In this document: positions 35,633 to 45,300 of the stretch, piece after piece
Layout: each line of letters begins with the position of its first letter
Numbering within the stretch: position 1 is the first letter of the stretch
Origin: Sthenelais limicola
Taxonomy: Eukaryota > Annelida > Polychaeta > Phyllodocida > Sigalionidae
Reading direction: 5' to 3'
Assembly (NCBI GenBank): GCA_942159475.1
Contig: OW804096.1
Location: 38,191,744-38,255,743, forward strand
Length of the DNA: 64,000 nt
Notes under the pieces: generated by a model
What the model saw: the letters and a program-made list of their open reading frames with translations, nothing else
Database searches by the model: none
Told to the model about the DNA's origin: nothing
Made by a program: the position numbers and the translations under genes

Positions 35633-36099
35633 AAAACCGACACGAGCTGGGGTTTGGAGTTATTTATTAAACTCAACTATCTAAATATACAATGCAGAGT
35701 TTGAGAAACATCAATAAGTGATTACATAACAATGCGAATTAATTATGCAATAAGACAAATCAACATGTAAACAAAGCAATGATGAATAATCAATGGTGAG
35801 AATTGCTCAAATGAGTGAGACAATTATTATGCAATGTTAAAGCTCCAAAATATATTTTATGTGAGACTTGTTGAGAGTTCTTAATGTTTGAATAGTCTCT
35901 TAAGCATAGCCTGCCCATACCCCTCTAGATTACTCCGCTTGTATTGGCGGAGGGGTCGGAGGTGGAACGCGTTGTTCTCTGCTCGGGAGCTAGAGTAGCA
36001 GTGACCCGAGGAGGTGTGTGGTGGACCCAGGTCAGCGGGGTCACGTGGTGTCATGTCGGTGTTAACCGCAGCTGATCCCTCCATGGTTAGCTGGTAGTT
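35633..36099 (-). repeat. B3-A3 unit of split direct repeats
   Basis: A 467-bp unit repeated head to tail at 36100-36566. It contains B (35633-35915), a 52-bp spacer with the small hairpin CTCCGC...GCGGAG, and A (about 35968-36099). The two units look identical base for base, including a shared short frame that is only a repeat artefact. This is the outer 3' end of the element in its own orientation. Confidence 0.9.
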
Positions 36100-36849
36100 A
36101 AAACCGACACGAGCTGGGGTTTGGAGTTATTTATTAAACTCAACTATCTAAATATACAATGCAGAGTTTGAGAAACATCAATAAGTGATTACATAACAAT
36201 GCGAATTAATTATGCAATAAGACAAATCAACATGTAAACAAAGCAATGATGAATAATCAATGGTGAGAATTGCTCAAATGAGTGAGACAATTATTATGCA
36301 ATGTTAAAGCTCCAAAATATATTTTATGTGAGACTTGTTGAGAGTTCTTAATGTTTGAATAGTCTCTTAAGCATAGCCTGCCCATACCCCTCTAGATTAC
36401 TCCGCTTGTATTGGCGGAGGGGTCGGAGGTGGAACGCGTTGTTCTCTGCTCGGGAGCTAGAGTAGCAGTGACCCGAGGAGGTGTGTGGTGGACCCAGGTC
36501 AGCGGGGTCACGTGGTGTCATGTCGGTGTTAACCGCAGCTGATCCCTCCATGGTTAGCTGGTAGTTAAAACCGACACGAGCTGGGGTTTGGAGTTATTTA
36601 TTAAACTCAACTATCTAAATATACAATGCAGAGTTTGAGAAACATCAATAAGTGATTACATAACAATGCGAATTAATTATGCAATAAGACAAATCAACAT
36701 GTAAACAAAGCAATGATGAATAATCAATGGTGAGAATTGCTCAAATGAGTGAGACAATTATTATGCAATGTTAAAGCTCCAAAATATATTTTATGTGAGA
36801 CTTGTTGAGAGTTCTTAATGTTTGAATAGTCTCTTAAGCATAGCCTGCC
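36100..36849 (-). repeat. B2-A2 unit plus B1
   Basis: The second 467-bp unit (36100-36566) is followed by a third B copy (36567-36849), which runs straight into the recombinase 3' flank. The standard arrangement B1-A2-B2 is therefore lengthened by one extra A-B unit. The internal junctions read AGTTAAAACC, the same as expected in a circular cDNA. Confidence 0.9.
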
Positions 36850-36886
36850 GATAGCCAAAAACCCAAGTAGTAGTAGGGAAAAATAA

Positions 36887-37798
36887 CTATGGGAGGCTAT
36901 CAACCATTTTCTTGGCAATCAGCTGACGATCCTCATCCGATGGGGCTAGATAAGTTTGGTAGCAGTCTGAAGACCAACCCCCCATTAATTTTAAAGAGTC
37001 ACAGTCCACTCCACACTTATGTAAATATGTAGCTCCTCCACGTCTGAAAGAATGGCCTCCGATTGAGGCAATGTCTTCCAGGGCATCAGCAAGAGCTTGG
37101 CGAATTGTCAATAGGAAAGTCTCTGGGGTGAGAGGTGTAACCAACTTTAAGTAGGTGAAAGCTGGCTCCGCTGAAGACGGGTTAGATGTTCCCACAGCAG
37201 CCAGGAGAGCTCTGGTGGGACATAGCGGATGACCCTTCTTCCTGGGTAGATGTACCACATGTGGTCGGGCCTTGTATTGGTTTGTTTTCGACCACCTTAT
37301 TACCAGTTTAGCGCCGTCCACTTTTATTGTAATGTCTTGCTTTCTCAGATGGCGCTCCTTGTCGAAGGTGCCCACTGAGGGAGGCATCACATTTGATCTC
37401 CGTAGTAGACCAAAAAACATACACAAACCAGCTGACCACACCACTTTGTGTAATTCACACAATAAATCCAATTTTGATCTAAGTTTAGTTAAAATTTCCA
37501 CCGTTATAGGTGCCTTTTGTTTGCAGGCATCACCTTTTGCCCTATGGATACCCCTGAGGGTTTGATTTAGCTGATAATTTTGCAGCAAGGGGTTCGGGAA
37601 CCCCGCTTCCTTATGTAACACACCCACTCTATTGATATATAATTTTATGGATGAGTGTGCCAATTTCCTGGCTAACCAGGCCACAAACATACACAACATT
37701 TTATCCGATGCTGGAACTGGGTTTTTTTTAAGCAACTCACAGAACTTTAGGTACATCCTAAGATGGGTCGAATATGCTCGCTTGTGTTTTTCGCCCAA
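36887..37798 (-). CDS. tyrosine recombinase (YR retrotransposon 1)
   Basis: An integrase/recombinase of the phage-integrase fold, which would insert circular cDNA. The 303-residue frame opens at TTG; its first ATG is Met15. All expected catalytic residues are present: Arg133 (FFGLLRRSN), Lys171 (IRWSKTNQ), His249-x-x-Arg252 (HSFRRGGA), Trp275 (GGWSSD) and nucleophile Tyr283 (YQTYL). The length and the N-terminal SAM-like core-binding region (about 1-95) fit Ngaro/DIRS YRs. It lies in the same frame as RT-RNase H, separated by one TAA and three codons with no ATG between, so it may once have been fused to RT or be made by readthrough or reinitiation. It is the only apparently intact enzyme of this element. 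Confidence 0.9.
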   Translation of the reverse strand: MGEKHKRAYSTHLRMYLKFCELLKKNPVPASDKMLCMFVAWLARKLAHSSIKLYINRVGVLHKEAGFPNPLLQNYQLNQTLRGIHRAKGDACKQKAPITVEILTKLRSKLDLLCELHKVVWSAGLCMFFGLLRRSNVMPPSVGTFDKERHLRKQDITIKVDGAKLVIRWSKTNQYKARPHVVHLPRKKGHPLCPTRALLAAVGTSNPSSAEPAFTYLKLVTPLTPETFLLTIRQALADALEDIASIGGHSFRRGGATYLHKCGVDCDSLKLMGGWSSDCYQTYLAPSDEDRQLIAKKMVDSLP

Positions 37799-37807
37799 GC
37801 ACCTGCC

Positions 37808-39283
37808 TTAAACGACGCCACTTCCGAGAGCAGTTGGCGCTCCATGGTGGAGGAAAGTTTGCGCCAAGTGGCCTGCAAAGGCCTTGTGATACCCTGGGGT
37901 ATGTAACCTGGAACAAGTGTCCGCCAACCTATTTCTCACGCCCGGATAATAAATCGCCCTCAGATGAAAATTGTATCGGGCAGACAGGGTGAACACTCTC
38001 TTTAAGGAGTCCATGACCTGGGGGTCATCAGTTCTCCTCCTGTTGATGATTGAGACTGCCATTGTGTTATCTGAATACACTGTGATCTTCTTATCTGCGC
38101 ACATCGGTCCAAAGATATGAGCTGCCGGTTCCAAGATTAAGACCTCCTTCATGTTGATGTGTTTATCTTTCATTCCCAGCCAGTGCTGCCATGGTACGTA
38201 TACCCAATAACCTTCATAGACAGCTCCTCCAGCTGTCTGACAAGCGCCCAATACCACTGGGGATTGTGGTCTGGTATCCGCAATGGGGAGAGAGCCATTA
38301 AAACGGCTCATAGAATCGACCCACCAGCCCAGATCCTCTTTTAATTCCCTTGTGACCCTGCACCTATGCCAGGAGCTTGTTAAACTCCTAATTTGCTTAT
38401 AGATGGTGCTCACGAAGTATTTGCCAGCATGGATTACCCTACATGCCCAGTTCAACTTCCCCGCTATCTTCTGTAGCCCTTTCTTGGTGATTGATGTCTT
38501 AGATATGCTTTCCATTAGCAGCGACCTTGTCTGTTGTAATTTATCTTGTGGAAGTGCTAAAGTCATGGCTACCGTGTTGATTACCACACCCAGGAATGTG
38601 ACGGTTTGGTCGGGTCCCACCATCTTGTTGTAGTTTATGGCGAATCCCAACTTAAGGCATAATTTCCACAGAGCATTGAGCTTGTTTAAACATTGTTCTT
38701 TTGTTGGGGAAGACACCAAAAAATTGTCACAGTATGCACTAATGCCTTCGTACCCCTTCCTAACCATCATAGCTACCACCGCCTGTGATAACATGTTAAA
38801 GATGGAGGGTGCTAGCCGTGCACCAAACATCAGACGAGAGTCATACATAAAAGTTGGGTGTGTGTCTCCCTTGAAGGTCCACGCCACACCTGTCAAATCA
38901 TGATCTTCTGGATGAATTTTTACCGACCTGTATGCACTGGCTAGGTACAGTTTTGCCAGCCACATACCTGGAGCTAGCTTCTCTGCTGCTCCTTGCAGAG
39001 ATTGATATGAGAAAGGTCTTTTTTCCGCGTAATCATTTACTCCACATCCTATCGGCCTGCTACAATCGTGTATAATCCTTACTTTGCTGCTGTTTGGCTT
39101 AGGGATAGCACCCAAGGCAGAGGTAATCTGTCTAGGGTGCTCACACTTGATGTATCTCCCATTGTCAATCTCTTCCCTTATCTGTTTTTCCACGGTACTA
39201 CACACTTTCTCCTCCGTGCAGGACTTGATTTGAGAGGAATATCTTGTCAGAGGGCATGGTTTTATTGGTGATCCTAAAACCAT
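37808..39283 (-). CDS. reverse transcriptase-RNase H, active sites altered (YR retrotransposon 1)
   Basis: A 491-residue frame, ATG at 39283, stop TAA at 37808. RT fingers: ALGAIPKPNSSKVRIIHD (about residues 57-74), with GCGVNDY after it. Palm motif A, normally xKxDxxxAYR, reads AKLYLASAYR, so Tyr113 stands where the metal-binding Asp should be. The YxDD box reads YCDN (184-187), so its second Asp is Asn. RNase H: the first Asp is Gly346 (VVLGACQ), while Glu380, Asp405 and Asp455 (HINMKE, YSDN, RLADTCSR) remain. A more usual RT N-terminus, LEGVRHGFRI, lies in another frame at about 39272-39299 behind a TAG, so the real protein probably began upstream. The open but active-site-poor frame suggests a decayed copy. 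Confidence 0.88.
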   Translation of the reverse strand: MVLGSPIKPCPLTRYSSQIKSCTEEKVCSTVEKQIREEIDNGRYIKCEHPRQITSALGAIPKPNSSKVRIIHDCSRPIGCGVNDYAEKRPFSYQSLQGAAEKLAPGMWLAKLYLASAYRSVKIHPEDHDLTGVAWTFKGDTHPTFMYDSRLMFGARLAPSIFNMLSQAVVAMMVRKGYEGISAYCDNFLVSSPTKEQCLNKLNALWKLCLKLGFAINYNKMVGPDQTVTFLGVVINTVAMTLALPQDKLQQTRSLLMESISKTSITKKGLQKIAGKLNWACRVIHAGKYFVSTIYKQIRSLTSSWHRCRVTRELKEDLGWWVDSMSRFNGSLPIADTRPQSPVVLGACQTAGGAVYEGYWVYVPWQHWLGMKDKHINMKEVLILEPAAHIFGPMCADKKITVYSDNTMAVSIINRRRTDDPQVMDSLKRVFTLSARYNFHLRAIYYPGVRNRLADTCSRLHTPGYHKAFAGHLAQTFLHHGAPTALGSGVV

Positions 39284-39379
39284 GCCTCACCCCCTCCAAC
39301 TAGAATTGCCGGTTTTGGTAATCCTGCGGCAGCCCTTCCCCCCAAGCCTGCAGACGTAACGCCCCGTCTAAGACTGGGG

Positions 39380-39470
39380 CTGGGTGGAGTTTTTTGGCTC
39401 CTGTTTGGTCTTTTGATGCGTAAAGATACACTTATCGCCGTAGCTGCAGATACCGTACTTGGCGAAATTC
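39380..39470 (-). pseudogene. gag C-terminal CCCH zinc finger remnant
   Basis: In the third gag frame, just upstream of the RT frame, the minus strand reads CRNFAKYGICSYGDKCIFTH and then a Gln/Lys-rich tail ending in TAG. The C-x8-C-x5-C-x3-H spacing is the CCCH finger typical of DIRS/Ngaro Gag C-termini, which bind RNA. The codon run KPLDK-TAG-DST precedes it, so the finger is separated from the rest of Gag by an in-frame stop. It is too short to appear as an open frame and is easy to miss. Confidence 0.6.
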
Positions 39471-39561
39471 CTACAGGTGGAATCCTATTTGTCTAGGGGC
39501 TTGTTTCCTGGCTTGCCCCCTCTTGCCTTCTCTGTGAACTTTTCTCTCTTGGTTCTGGGGA

Positions 39562-40074
39562 TCAGTGTAGAGATCTCCAGACCCCTGTTCCCCGTCCCCC
39601 ATGGGAATCCAAAGTGTGCTTGTAGATCCCTGTATCTGTATCGTAATTTTCAATAAACTCGAACACCATCAAAGAGTAAGCGTAATAATACTCTATATCC
39701 TTCCTCTCTAACTCTCCTGCATCTAACAGATGTTGCATGAGGCGGAGATTCGCCGCTCCCCACTCAGCCACTGTTATGTAACCTGGCTGTTCATCATCCT
39801 GTTTGAGTGTTAGTTTACCGTCTGAGCCTTGTATAAAGGTCATCCTGTCCTTGCTCTTGGCGGCTATCCTTTTTGACACATGCTCTGGGAGAAAGGATGC
39901 GATCTTCTGCGCTTTCGCCTTAGTTGGTTTCATCACTAGGTTCAGGCGTGGATCTGGCCCGAAATCAGCTAGGTGGGCTGATCTCTTTGTTGCCTTGATC
40001 CGGGGGTTCTTTTCCTCTTCCTCCTCCTGCTCCTGGAGGTCGTCGAGGATCCTCTCCAAATCGTCTTGATCCAA
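39562..40074 (-). pseudogene. gag middle region (YR retrotransposon 1)
   Basis: A 170-codon open segment in a different frame from the SAM-like piece. It begins with an acidic stretch (DLERILDDLQEQEEEEEKNP), then a basic segment and a helical region ending YYYAYSLMVFEFIENYDTDT. This matches the general build of DIRS/Ngaro Gag, with a charged N-terminal half and a helical core before a zinc finger. It ends in TGA after a frame change near a G-rich run at about 39590-39605. The neighbouring frame continues as TLIPRTKREKFTEKARGGK, hits TAG, and then gives a CCCH finger. The break looks mutational, although a programmed shift cannot be excluded. Confidence 0.65.
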
Positions 40075-40139
40075 TTCTTCCCCTTGCTTCTGCCCTGAAG
40101 GTATCTGACCCTCCTTGTCAAGGCCATTCTTAGGGTCTG

Positions 40140-40373
40140 CTAAGCGTCTACCTGCTGGCCACCGTCCTCGTTCTTCAAGGCTAACAGCCCTTTTCTAAAG
40201 GCTATGCCTTGACCCATAGTGAGTCCAAGCTTACTCACTGCCGTCCAAGTTAACACCGTTAAAACTTCCAACACATTGCACCCTTCTTTGACCAGAATGC
40301 CAGTTGAAGCCTGAGTTAGACCGTAGTGGTCTGCCCACAAGTTGAAATCAAATTCCTCAGCGTCAGAACCCAT
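40140..40373 (-). pseudogene. gag N-terminal piece, SAM-like domain (YR retrotransposon 1)
   Basis: A 77-residue frame opening with ATG directly downstream of the A1 repeat. It runs EEFDFNLWADHYGLT...GCNVLEVLTVLTW...LGLTMGQ. The spacing of leucines and the closing LGLTMGQ...RKGLLALK resemble a SAM-type helical bundle, as found at the Gag N-terminus of some invertebrate Ngaro/DIRS elements (inference from pattern, no search run). It stops at TAG, and the next gag segment continues in another frame (LADPKNGLDKEG...), so this looks like the first part of one Gag split by a frameshift rather than a separate gene. The likely role is multimerisation of the Gag coat. Confidence 0.6.
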
Positions 40374-40402
40374 TGTTACCAGAAGCCTAGGTAAAGCACA
40401 AG

Positions 40403-40534
40403 CGCGATGTTCTCTGCTCGGGAGCTAGAGTAGCAGTGACCCGAGGAGGTGTGTGGTGGACCCAGGTCAGCGGGGTCATGTGGTGTCATGTCGGTGTTAA
40501 CCGCAGCTAATCCCTCCGTGGTTAGCTGGTAGTT
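40403..40534 (-). repeat. A1 repeat, 5' end of YR retrotransposon 1
   Basis: About 132 bp matching A2 and A3 with a few substitutions (for example GGGGTCATGTGG against GGGGTCACGTGG). It forms the 5' terminus and leads directly to the gag start codon at 40373. The promoter should lie here, but no specific element is recognisable. Confidence 0.85.
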
Positions 40535-40705
40535 ATACATGATCCATATTTGAAAACGAAACAATATAATATACAAACAGAACCCATTCTCGATTAACAC
40601 TGCAGTTGCAGGAATTTGAGGGGCGATTAAAATACATGTATTATATTTCTACAGAAGCCGTGCACATTCATATTAACCATTAATAGTACGGCCTTTGGGT
40701 TATAG

Positions 40706-40873
40706 ATAGAACCTGATGAGAATTTGGTACAAGGGACACTATTGCACTGTCTGAGATGTTTGGTTTTTTGTGTTGCCCACAAGCCGATAGGCGAGTGGGT
40801 TACGAAAAAAAACAAAAACAGCGAGGACAGTGTAATAGTGTCCTGAGTACCACATTCAAATTTAGGTTCTATA
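40706..40873. repeat. family G palindromic MITE, long form
   Basis: TAGAACCTGATGAGAATTTGG ... CCACATTCAAATTTAGGTTC; inner arms GACACTATTGCACTG and CAGTGTAATAGTGTC. It has an extra loop of about 80 bp compared with 19505-19600. Confidence 0.85.
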
Positions 40874-41407
40874 TTTACTCCCACGGTGCTATGCCTACTT
40901 CATATGGCTATGTTTAATGGGGACAGGAAGTCATACCACACACGTGGAACTGGTGCAAATTACCACACTACTCCCGCCCATACAAATAGCATGTGGTACA
41001 TATATCAACATGGAGTAAAAGCAAATGACCTTCCTAGACATGTTGGAACATGGTATTATTAATTCACGTTAATGGTAATATATATAGGTATATCAGAATA
41101 GTCCATTATATATGCGGGATATATCAAAATGAACATGATTTATTAAATTTTAAAAAGACTTAAATCATTTATGTAAGAATAACGATAAGATGATGTTATG
41201 CAATGTCACATTACATAAGGGACATGGAACATAAAGAAAACTCTCATAATATTTCATAGCATAGTATTAGGCACTCTGTACAGTGGGCTCACCACTTTAA
41301 AGAAGAGAGAAAAGTTCTGCGGGGGCATGTGTCTAAATCATTCAAAACGTGGACATCTGGAGGGTTTGGTTGCACTGCAGTCTAAACTTCAGAACCCAAA
41401 ACATGGA
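40874..41407. other. AT-rich, no recognised feature
   Basis: Nothing seen. Confidence 0.4.
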
Positions 41408-41636
41408 AGTTGCCAGAAAATGTCTCATTCGCCTCCGTGTATATACCCTCAGAAAACACAAACTAAAGATAAAAATGTGGTTGAAAATAAAGTTCCTCAT
41501 AAATGAGCAGATATTTCCATTCAACGCAAGACCACTCTACTGAAATATAGCTAGTATTTATCATTTTAGACTAATTTAGCAGAATTAAATATTAAATATG
41601 TAGAGATGCCTATTGTACATGTTCTGACGATCTAAA
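41408..41636. repeat. family A MITE, diverged
   Basis: CCAGAAAATGTCTCATTCGCC ... TTGTACATGTTCTGACGATC. It abuts the next family A copy. Confidence 0.65.
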
Positions 41637-41846
41637 CCAAGTGTACTTGGCCATCACCATTCTCTGAAATAACCGAAATTTAAGAGAAAAGTGTTCAAAA
41701 TACAGTTTAACACAATGGAAGAGACATTTTCTTATCAACAAAACATACTCTGATGTACTAATTTTTCATAATTGTTCTGTCTAGTTTAGCAGAAGTTACC
41801 AAATTTATAGAGCCGCTGCTTGTACATTTTCCGAAAATCTGACCCA
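41637..41846. repeat. family A MITE
   Basis: CCATCACCATTCTCTGAAAT ... CATTTTCCGAAAATCTGACCCA. Confidence 0.75.
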
Positions 41847-42033
41847 TATCGTCCCCATGCCTCCTGCCATCCCCCTCCCTCTTGATTTGACAGTTACTGA
41901 GGGTCTAAAACAAGAATATCTTCAACCAACAAACCTGTATCTTTATTACTACCCGCTATACTGGTTATTTTCCTTCTCGTAGAGCATAGACATAGAGGAG
42001 GAGACCCAGCTGTAAAGTACCTGCTTTATATAT

Positions 42034-42261
42034 GGGTTGGGCCACCAGAAAACGCACAATTCTCTTTCACCTTTTATTTCAAATTACCCAAATTTAAGAC
42101 AAAAACTCTCATCGAAATAAAACCTCAACAGAAGCAAACAGGCCTTTTGAATCAATATAATACAAAATATACTCAAATATTCCTAGAATATACCTTTTTT
42201 CAGCCTAATTTAGCAGCATTTAAAAGGGCAAGTGTACATTTATAAACGATCTGAACCATTA
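42034..42261. repeat. family A MITE, diverged
   Basis: TGGGTTGGGCCACCAGAAAA ... CATTTATAAACGATCTGAACCA. Confidence 0.65.
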
Positions 42262-42649
42262 TTCCCTATTTATAGAAATCGGCCCAGATTTACGTATGAA
42301 CCAAGGCTAGGCAGCTACCAAAACGAGGGTCCATCTCGCACAGTTGAGATCTCGCACTGTACCTTTTTTTATTCTTCTTATGAAAGTTATTGATACTGTA
42401 ATGTTTACCCACAAGGATGTACAGGATGTATTAATATCCCATTTCTTTCCTTTTATCTTTGTTTTTTCATTTCCTTTACTGAATCCCACCTTAAATTTCC
42501 GAAGCCTGTCCCCATGTTGTTTGTTTACAGCAAGCTACATCATAGGCTTATGTAATCCCAGGCGGGCAGTCACCACTAGCCCTGGGAAAACCCCTCAATG
42601 GTTCATGACGTCATGTCATGCCTCGCTGATCATGACTTGCTAAATGCAA
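42262..42649. other. no recognised feature
   Basis: Nothing seen. Confidence 0.35.
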
Positions 42650-42784
42650 GCCAGCAATCTACCTGTATACAGTTTGGCGCCCTATTCCTTAACAGGAAAG
42701 GGGGAAGGTGAAAGAGGGAAGGGGATCTCTTACGCCCGAGGGAGAGATGAGAAAGACAGATTTAAGAGGGTTTCATTGAAAAGT

Positions 42785-42818
42785 ACTTGCACCCCCCTCC
42801 CCTCACACACACTCCTTC

Positions 42819-42849
<31 letters not shown>

Positions 42850-42915
42850 GATCCCCTTCCTTCTCCTCCCATTTCTGTCCTCATCCTCTTTCCCTCACTC
42901 CGCCCTCCCCCAGGA
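42785..42915. repeat. pyrimidine-rich tract with (CTC)n
   Basis: CTCCTCCTCCTCCTCCTCC at about 42825 within a long C/T run. Confidence 0.8.
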
Positions 42916-42960
42916 GGTATTCATCATTCACATGTCAGTTGTCAACTGTTTGAGTACCTT

Positions 42961-43687
42961 TGGCGATCATTTTAACTAGCATTTTCCCACAAATAAACTG
43001 ATTTTTACAAATATTAAGCTTTAAAAGCTGCTGCATGTGGCACACAATGAATAAACTCCGCCTTTTAGTCATACCATCTCCCTCTCTTCTCCTTTCCCTC
43101 TCCTCAATTGTGCTCGCTCTCCCCTCCCTTTGTTATCTATCTCTCTCTTTTATTTTTTATCTCCTAAAATTCTTGAAATGCTAATCTTAAATACTCATTA
43201 TTTCTGTTTTCAAATAGGTTTCCAGTGTTTAATTGTTAAATTTGGCAAGTCTAACATTCAAAATAAGGAAGGTATCGTTCCATTTCTTTCTCAGGATATA
43301 CCCAGAGAAAGAGGGGGAGTGGAGAGGGCAGAGGAGAGGGGAAAAAGAGAGAATTGCAGACCTAACCTGCTATATTCCAAGTGCCGAAGGCACTTGTATG
43401 ATAGTAAAGAGGGACACAAATACAGTAAAGGAGGCAGGGGTTGGGGACCATGTACTGCGGGCTAGTGTGCCTAAAACAGAGACTTTATGGGCCCACTATA
43501 CCAGGCTTACGTCTATATCCGGACCAGATTGGTTTAGGCAAGCTCAAATTTGTCAGGCTTAGCCAAGCGTGCATCTATAGACTTCTTCCTTATAGTGTGG
43601 CAGAATCTTTTTTTTTTCAGTTTATTTTGAAAAACACTTGGGAGTTTGTCATAGATCCAATGTACCAACCATACTGGCCACACAAAT
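42961..43687. other. low-complexity, no gene
   Basis: C/T-rich (43080-43150) then A/G-rich (43300-43345) segments; the open frames here are compositional. Confidence 0.45.
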
Positions 43688-44105
43688 GTGATGTGTTCTG
43701 GGATAATGAGTCACAAGTCGCAAAAAATGGATTTTGAGATATCATCATAGTTGAAAAGATGAGATCAAGCCGATTCCAATGATACTAAACATTAGGGCAT
43801 CAAATAAGTATTACTATATTCAAAGTATCATATTTTTAGTTTTTAAAAAGTATGCAATACTTCTGAGTTGGAAATTACAAGTAAAGTAGCCAAATATACT
43901 CAATAGCATGACCTTAGAATTAATGCATTCATGAATATATTTAATACACTGTCTTGAAATTTCGTACAGTGTATGTATTCGTACAAACCGAGGCGTTAGA
44001 TACCCCAAAGATGAGAACATTCCTACAAAGATATTCTGTGGATAAAGTATTGTGAAAAATATCATTTTTGCGACTCGTTGCTCAATTTCTCGGAACACAT
44101 CCCAA
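43688..44105 (-). repeat. family B MITE, full length
   Basis: 418 bp, GTGATGTGTTCTGGGATAATG to TTTCTCGGAACACATC, in minus orientation with both arms present. Confidence 0.85.
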
Positions 44106-44475
44106 ATGGTTCTGGGTCCATGTGACCACATCCTGGCCTATATAATTTATCTGGGCTGTGTCCCACTCATGGGGGAGTATATGTCGAAGGCATGCTTTCC
44201 TGCTTCCAATGTGTTCATGCCTTTTGTTCTGTCATGATTTCCTGCTGCATTGCGTTCCTGATGGCTTTTATAATGTCATAACGACTTTCATGATGTTGTG
44301 ATATCATGCCCAATCTCAACTATAGTTATATGTGCCAATCCTTCACAGAATAAACAGATCCTAGAAGATCAGATCCTAGATCACATCCATCATATCCATA
44401 CATATTGGTGTTGTTGTTCCATTCATTTAGGAGTCCCAGGACTATATGTCTCTTAGTTTTGGAAGAACACGCTAA

Positions 44476-44686
44476 GAGGGGGTCTCCACTGGTTGCGGTA
44501 AGCTCTGCGATAAGCCTTGCGATGGTTTGTGCTGGTTCTGTAGTCGGAGAGGAATGACAAGGTCCTGCCTACATGGTTCACTGGCCATGTAGGCAGGACC
44601 TTGCCACTTCTCACCATCACAGCACCATCGCAAACCTTACCGCAGAGCTTAGCCCAGAGCTTACCACGGCCAGTGGAGACCACCCT
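44476..44686. mobile_element. palindromic Harbinger-like MITE
   Basis: 211 bp, ends GAGGGGGTCTCCACTGG and AGGGTGGTCTCCACTGG (inverse), flanked by TAA (44473-44475, 44687-44689). A 3-bp TAA duplication is the PIF/Harbinger habit. In the centre a perfect 19-bp hairpin (CAAGGTCCTGCCTACATGG, 44558-44576 with 44585-44603) has an 8-bp loop. Confidence 0.8.
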
Positions 44687-44689
44687 TAA

Positions 44690-45300
44690 AGGATTAACCA
44701 TTAGCTCAATTCAAAGGATCACACCTATACCATAAGGGAGTGGATCTAATATTAAGATGCATCCCAAAGAAGCCCAACAGAAGATCAAGGGGTTTCCATT
44801 CTTGGTTATCTTATAATGTGAGAATAACAGAAAATAGTTAACAACAATAAGAAACAAACATACTGAACACATATTATTTATGCGAAAAAAGATTTTCATG
44901 TTATGAATACTTTTTTAAGGATCAAGAGTATTTTCATTGACCAAGAGTATGGTTGTTATTTGCTGCAGGGCTTCATAGAAGTCCACATTTATACTTCAAA
45001 AGATTGTATGAATATATTAATGCCATGATAGGTGTGCTATTCACAATATGCCTATATGCAAGCATAGATTTCACTAGTAGAATCTGCTTTTCGAATGCAC
45101 CCAATTTACTCCCCTATTTTGATTGGTTGCATAAATCTAATTGCGCCAATCAATGATGCTCCTTTCGTGATGCAAGGTTGTAGGCGCTTGCTTTTGCCGA
45201 GTCGTAGGATTGTTAGACATTAACTAAAGGTAAATAATGATCAAACAATACTTAAATATATATCATGGCATAAAAATAAAAGTAAAAGTAAAAATGATAC
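44690..45300. other. family F fragment, otherwise unassigned
   Basis: TGCAGGGCTTCATAGAAGTCC at about 44963 is an F segment. No gene. Confidence 0.4.

Larger units (their letters stand above)
35633..40534 (-). mobile_element. YR retrotransposon 1, Ngaro/PAT-like (degraded)
   Basis: A 4.9-kb retrotransposon read on the minus strand: A1 repeat, gag pieces, RT-RNase H, tyrosine recombinase, then B1-A2-B2-A3-B3. Split direct repeats plus a YR frame after RNase H define the Ngaro/PAT branch of DIRS-order elements; no methyltransferase domain is visible. The left flank ends AAGTT before AAAACCGAC and the right end is GGTAGTT before ATACATG. The same GTT/AAAACC join appears at both internal repeat junctions, so the crossover lies in a shared GTT and there is no target-site duplication. 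The gag is broken by a frameshift and stops, and the RT has lost active-site residues, so this copy is probably not autonomous. The recombinase frame looks functional. Confidence 0.9.

Noticed and set aside
35881..36551. Two identical 67-codon ORFs as genes
   Set aside because: They lie in the duplicated A-B terminal repeats of YR retrotransposon 1.
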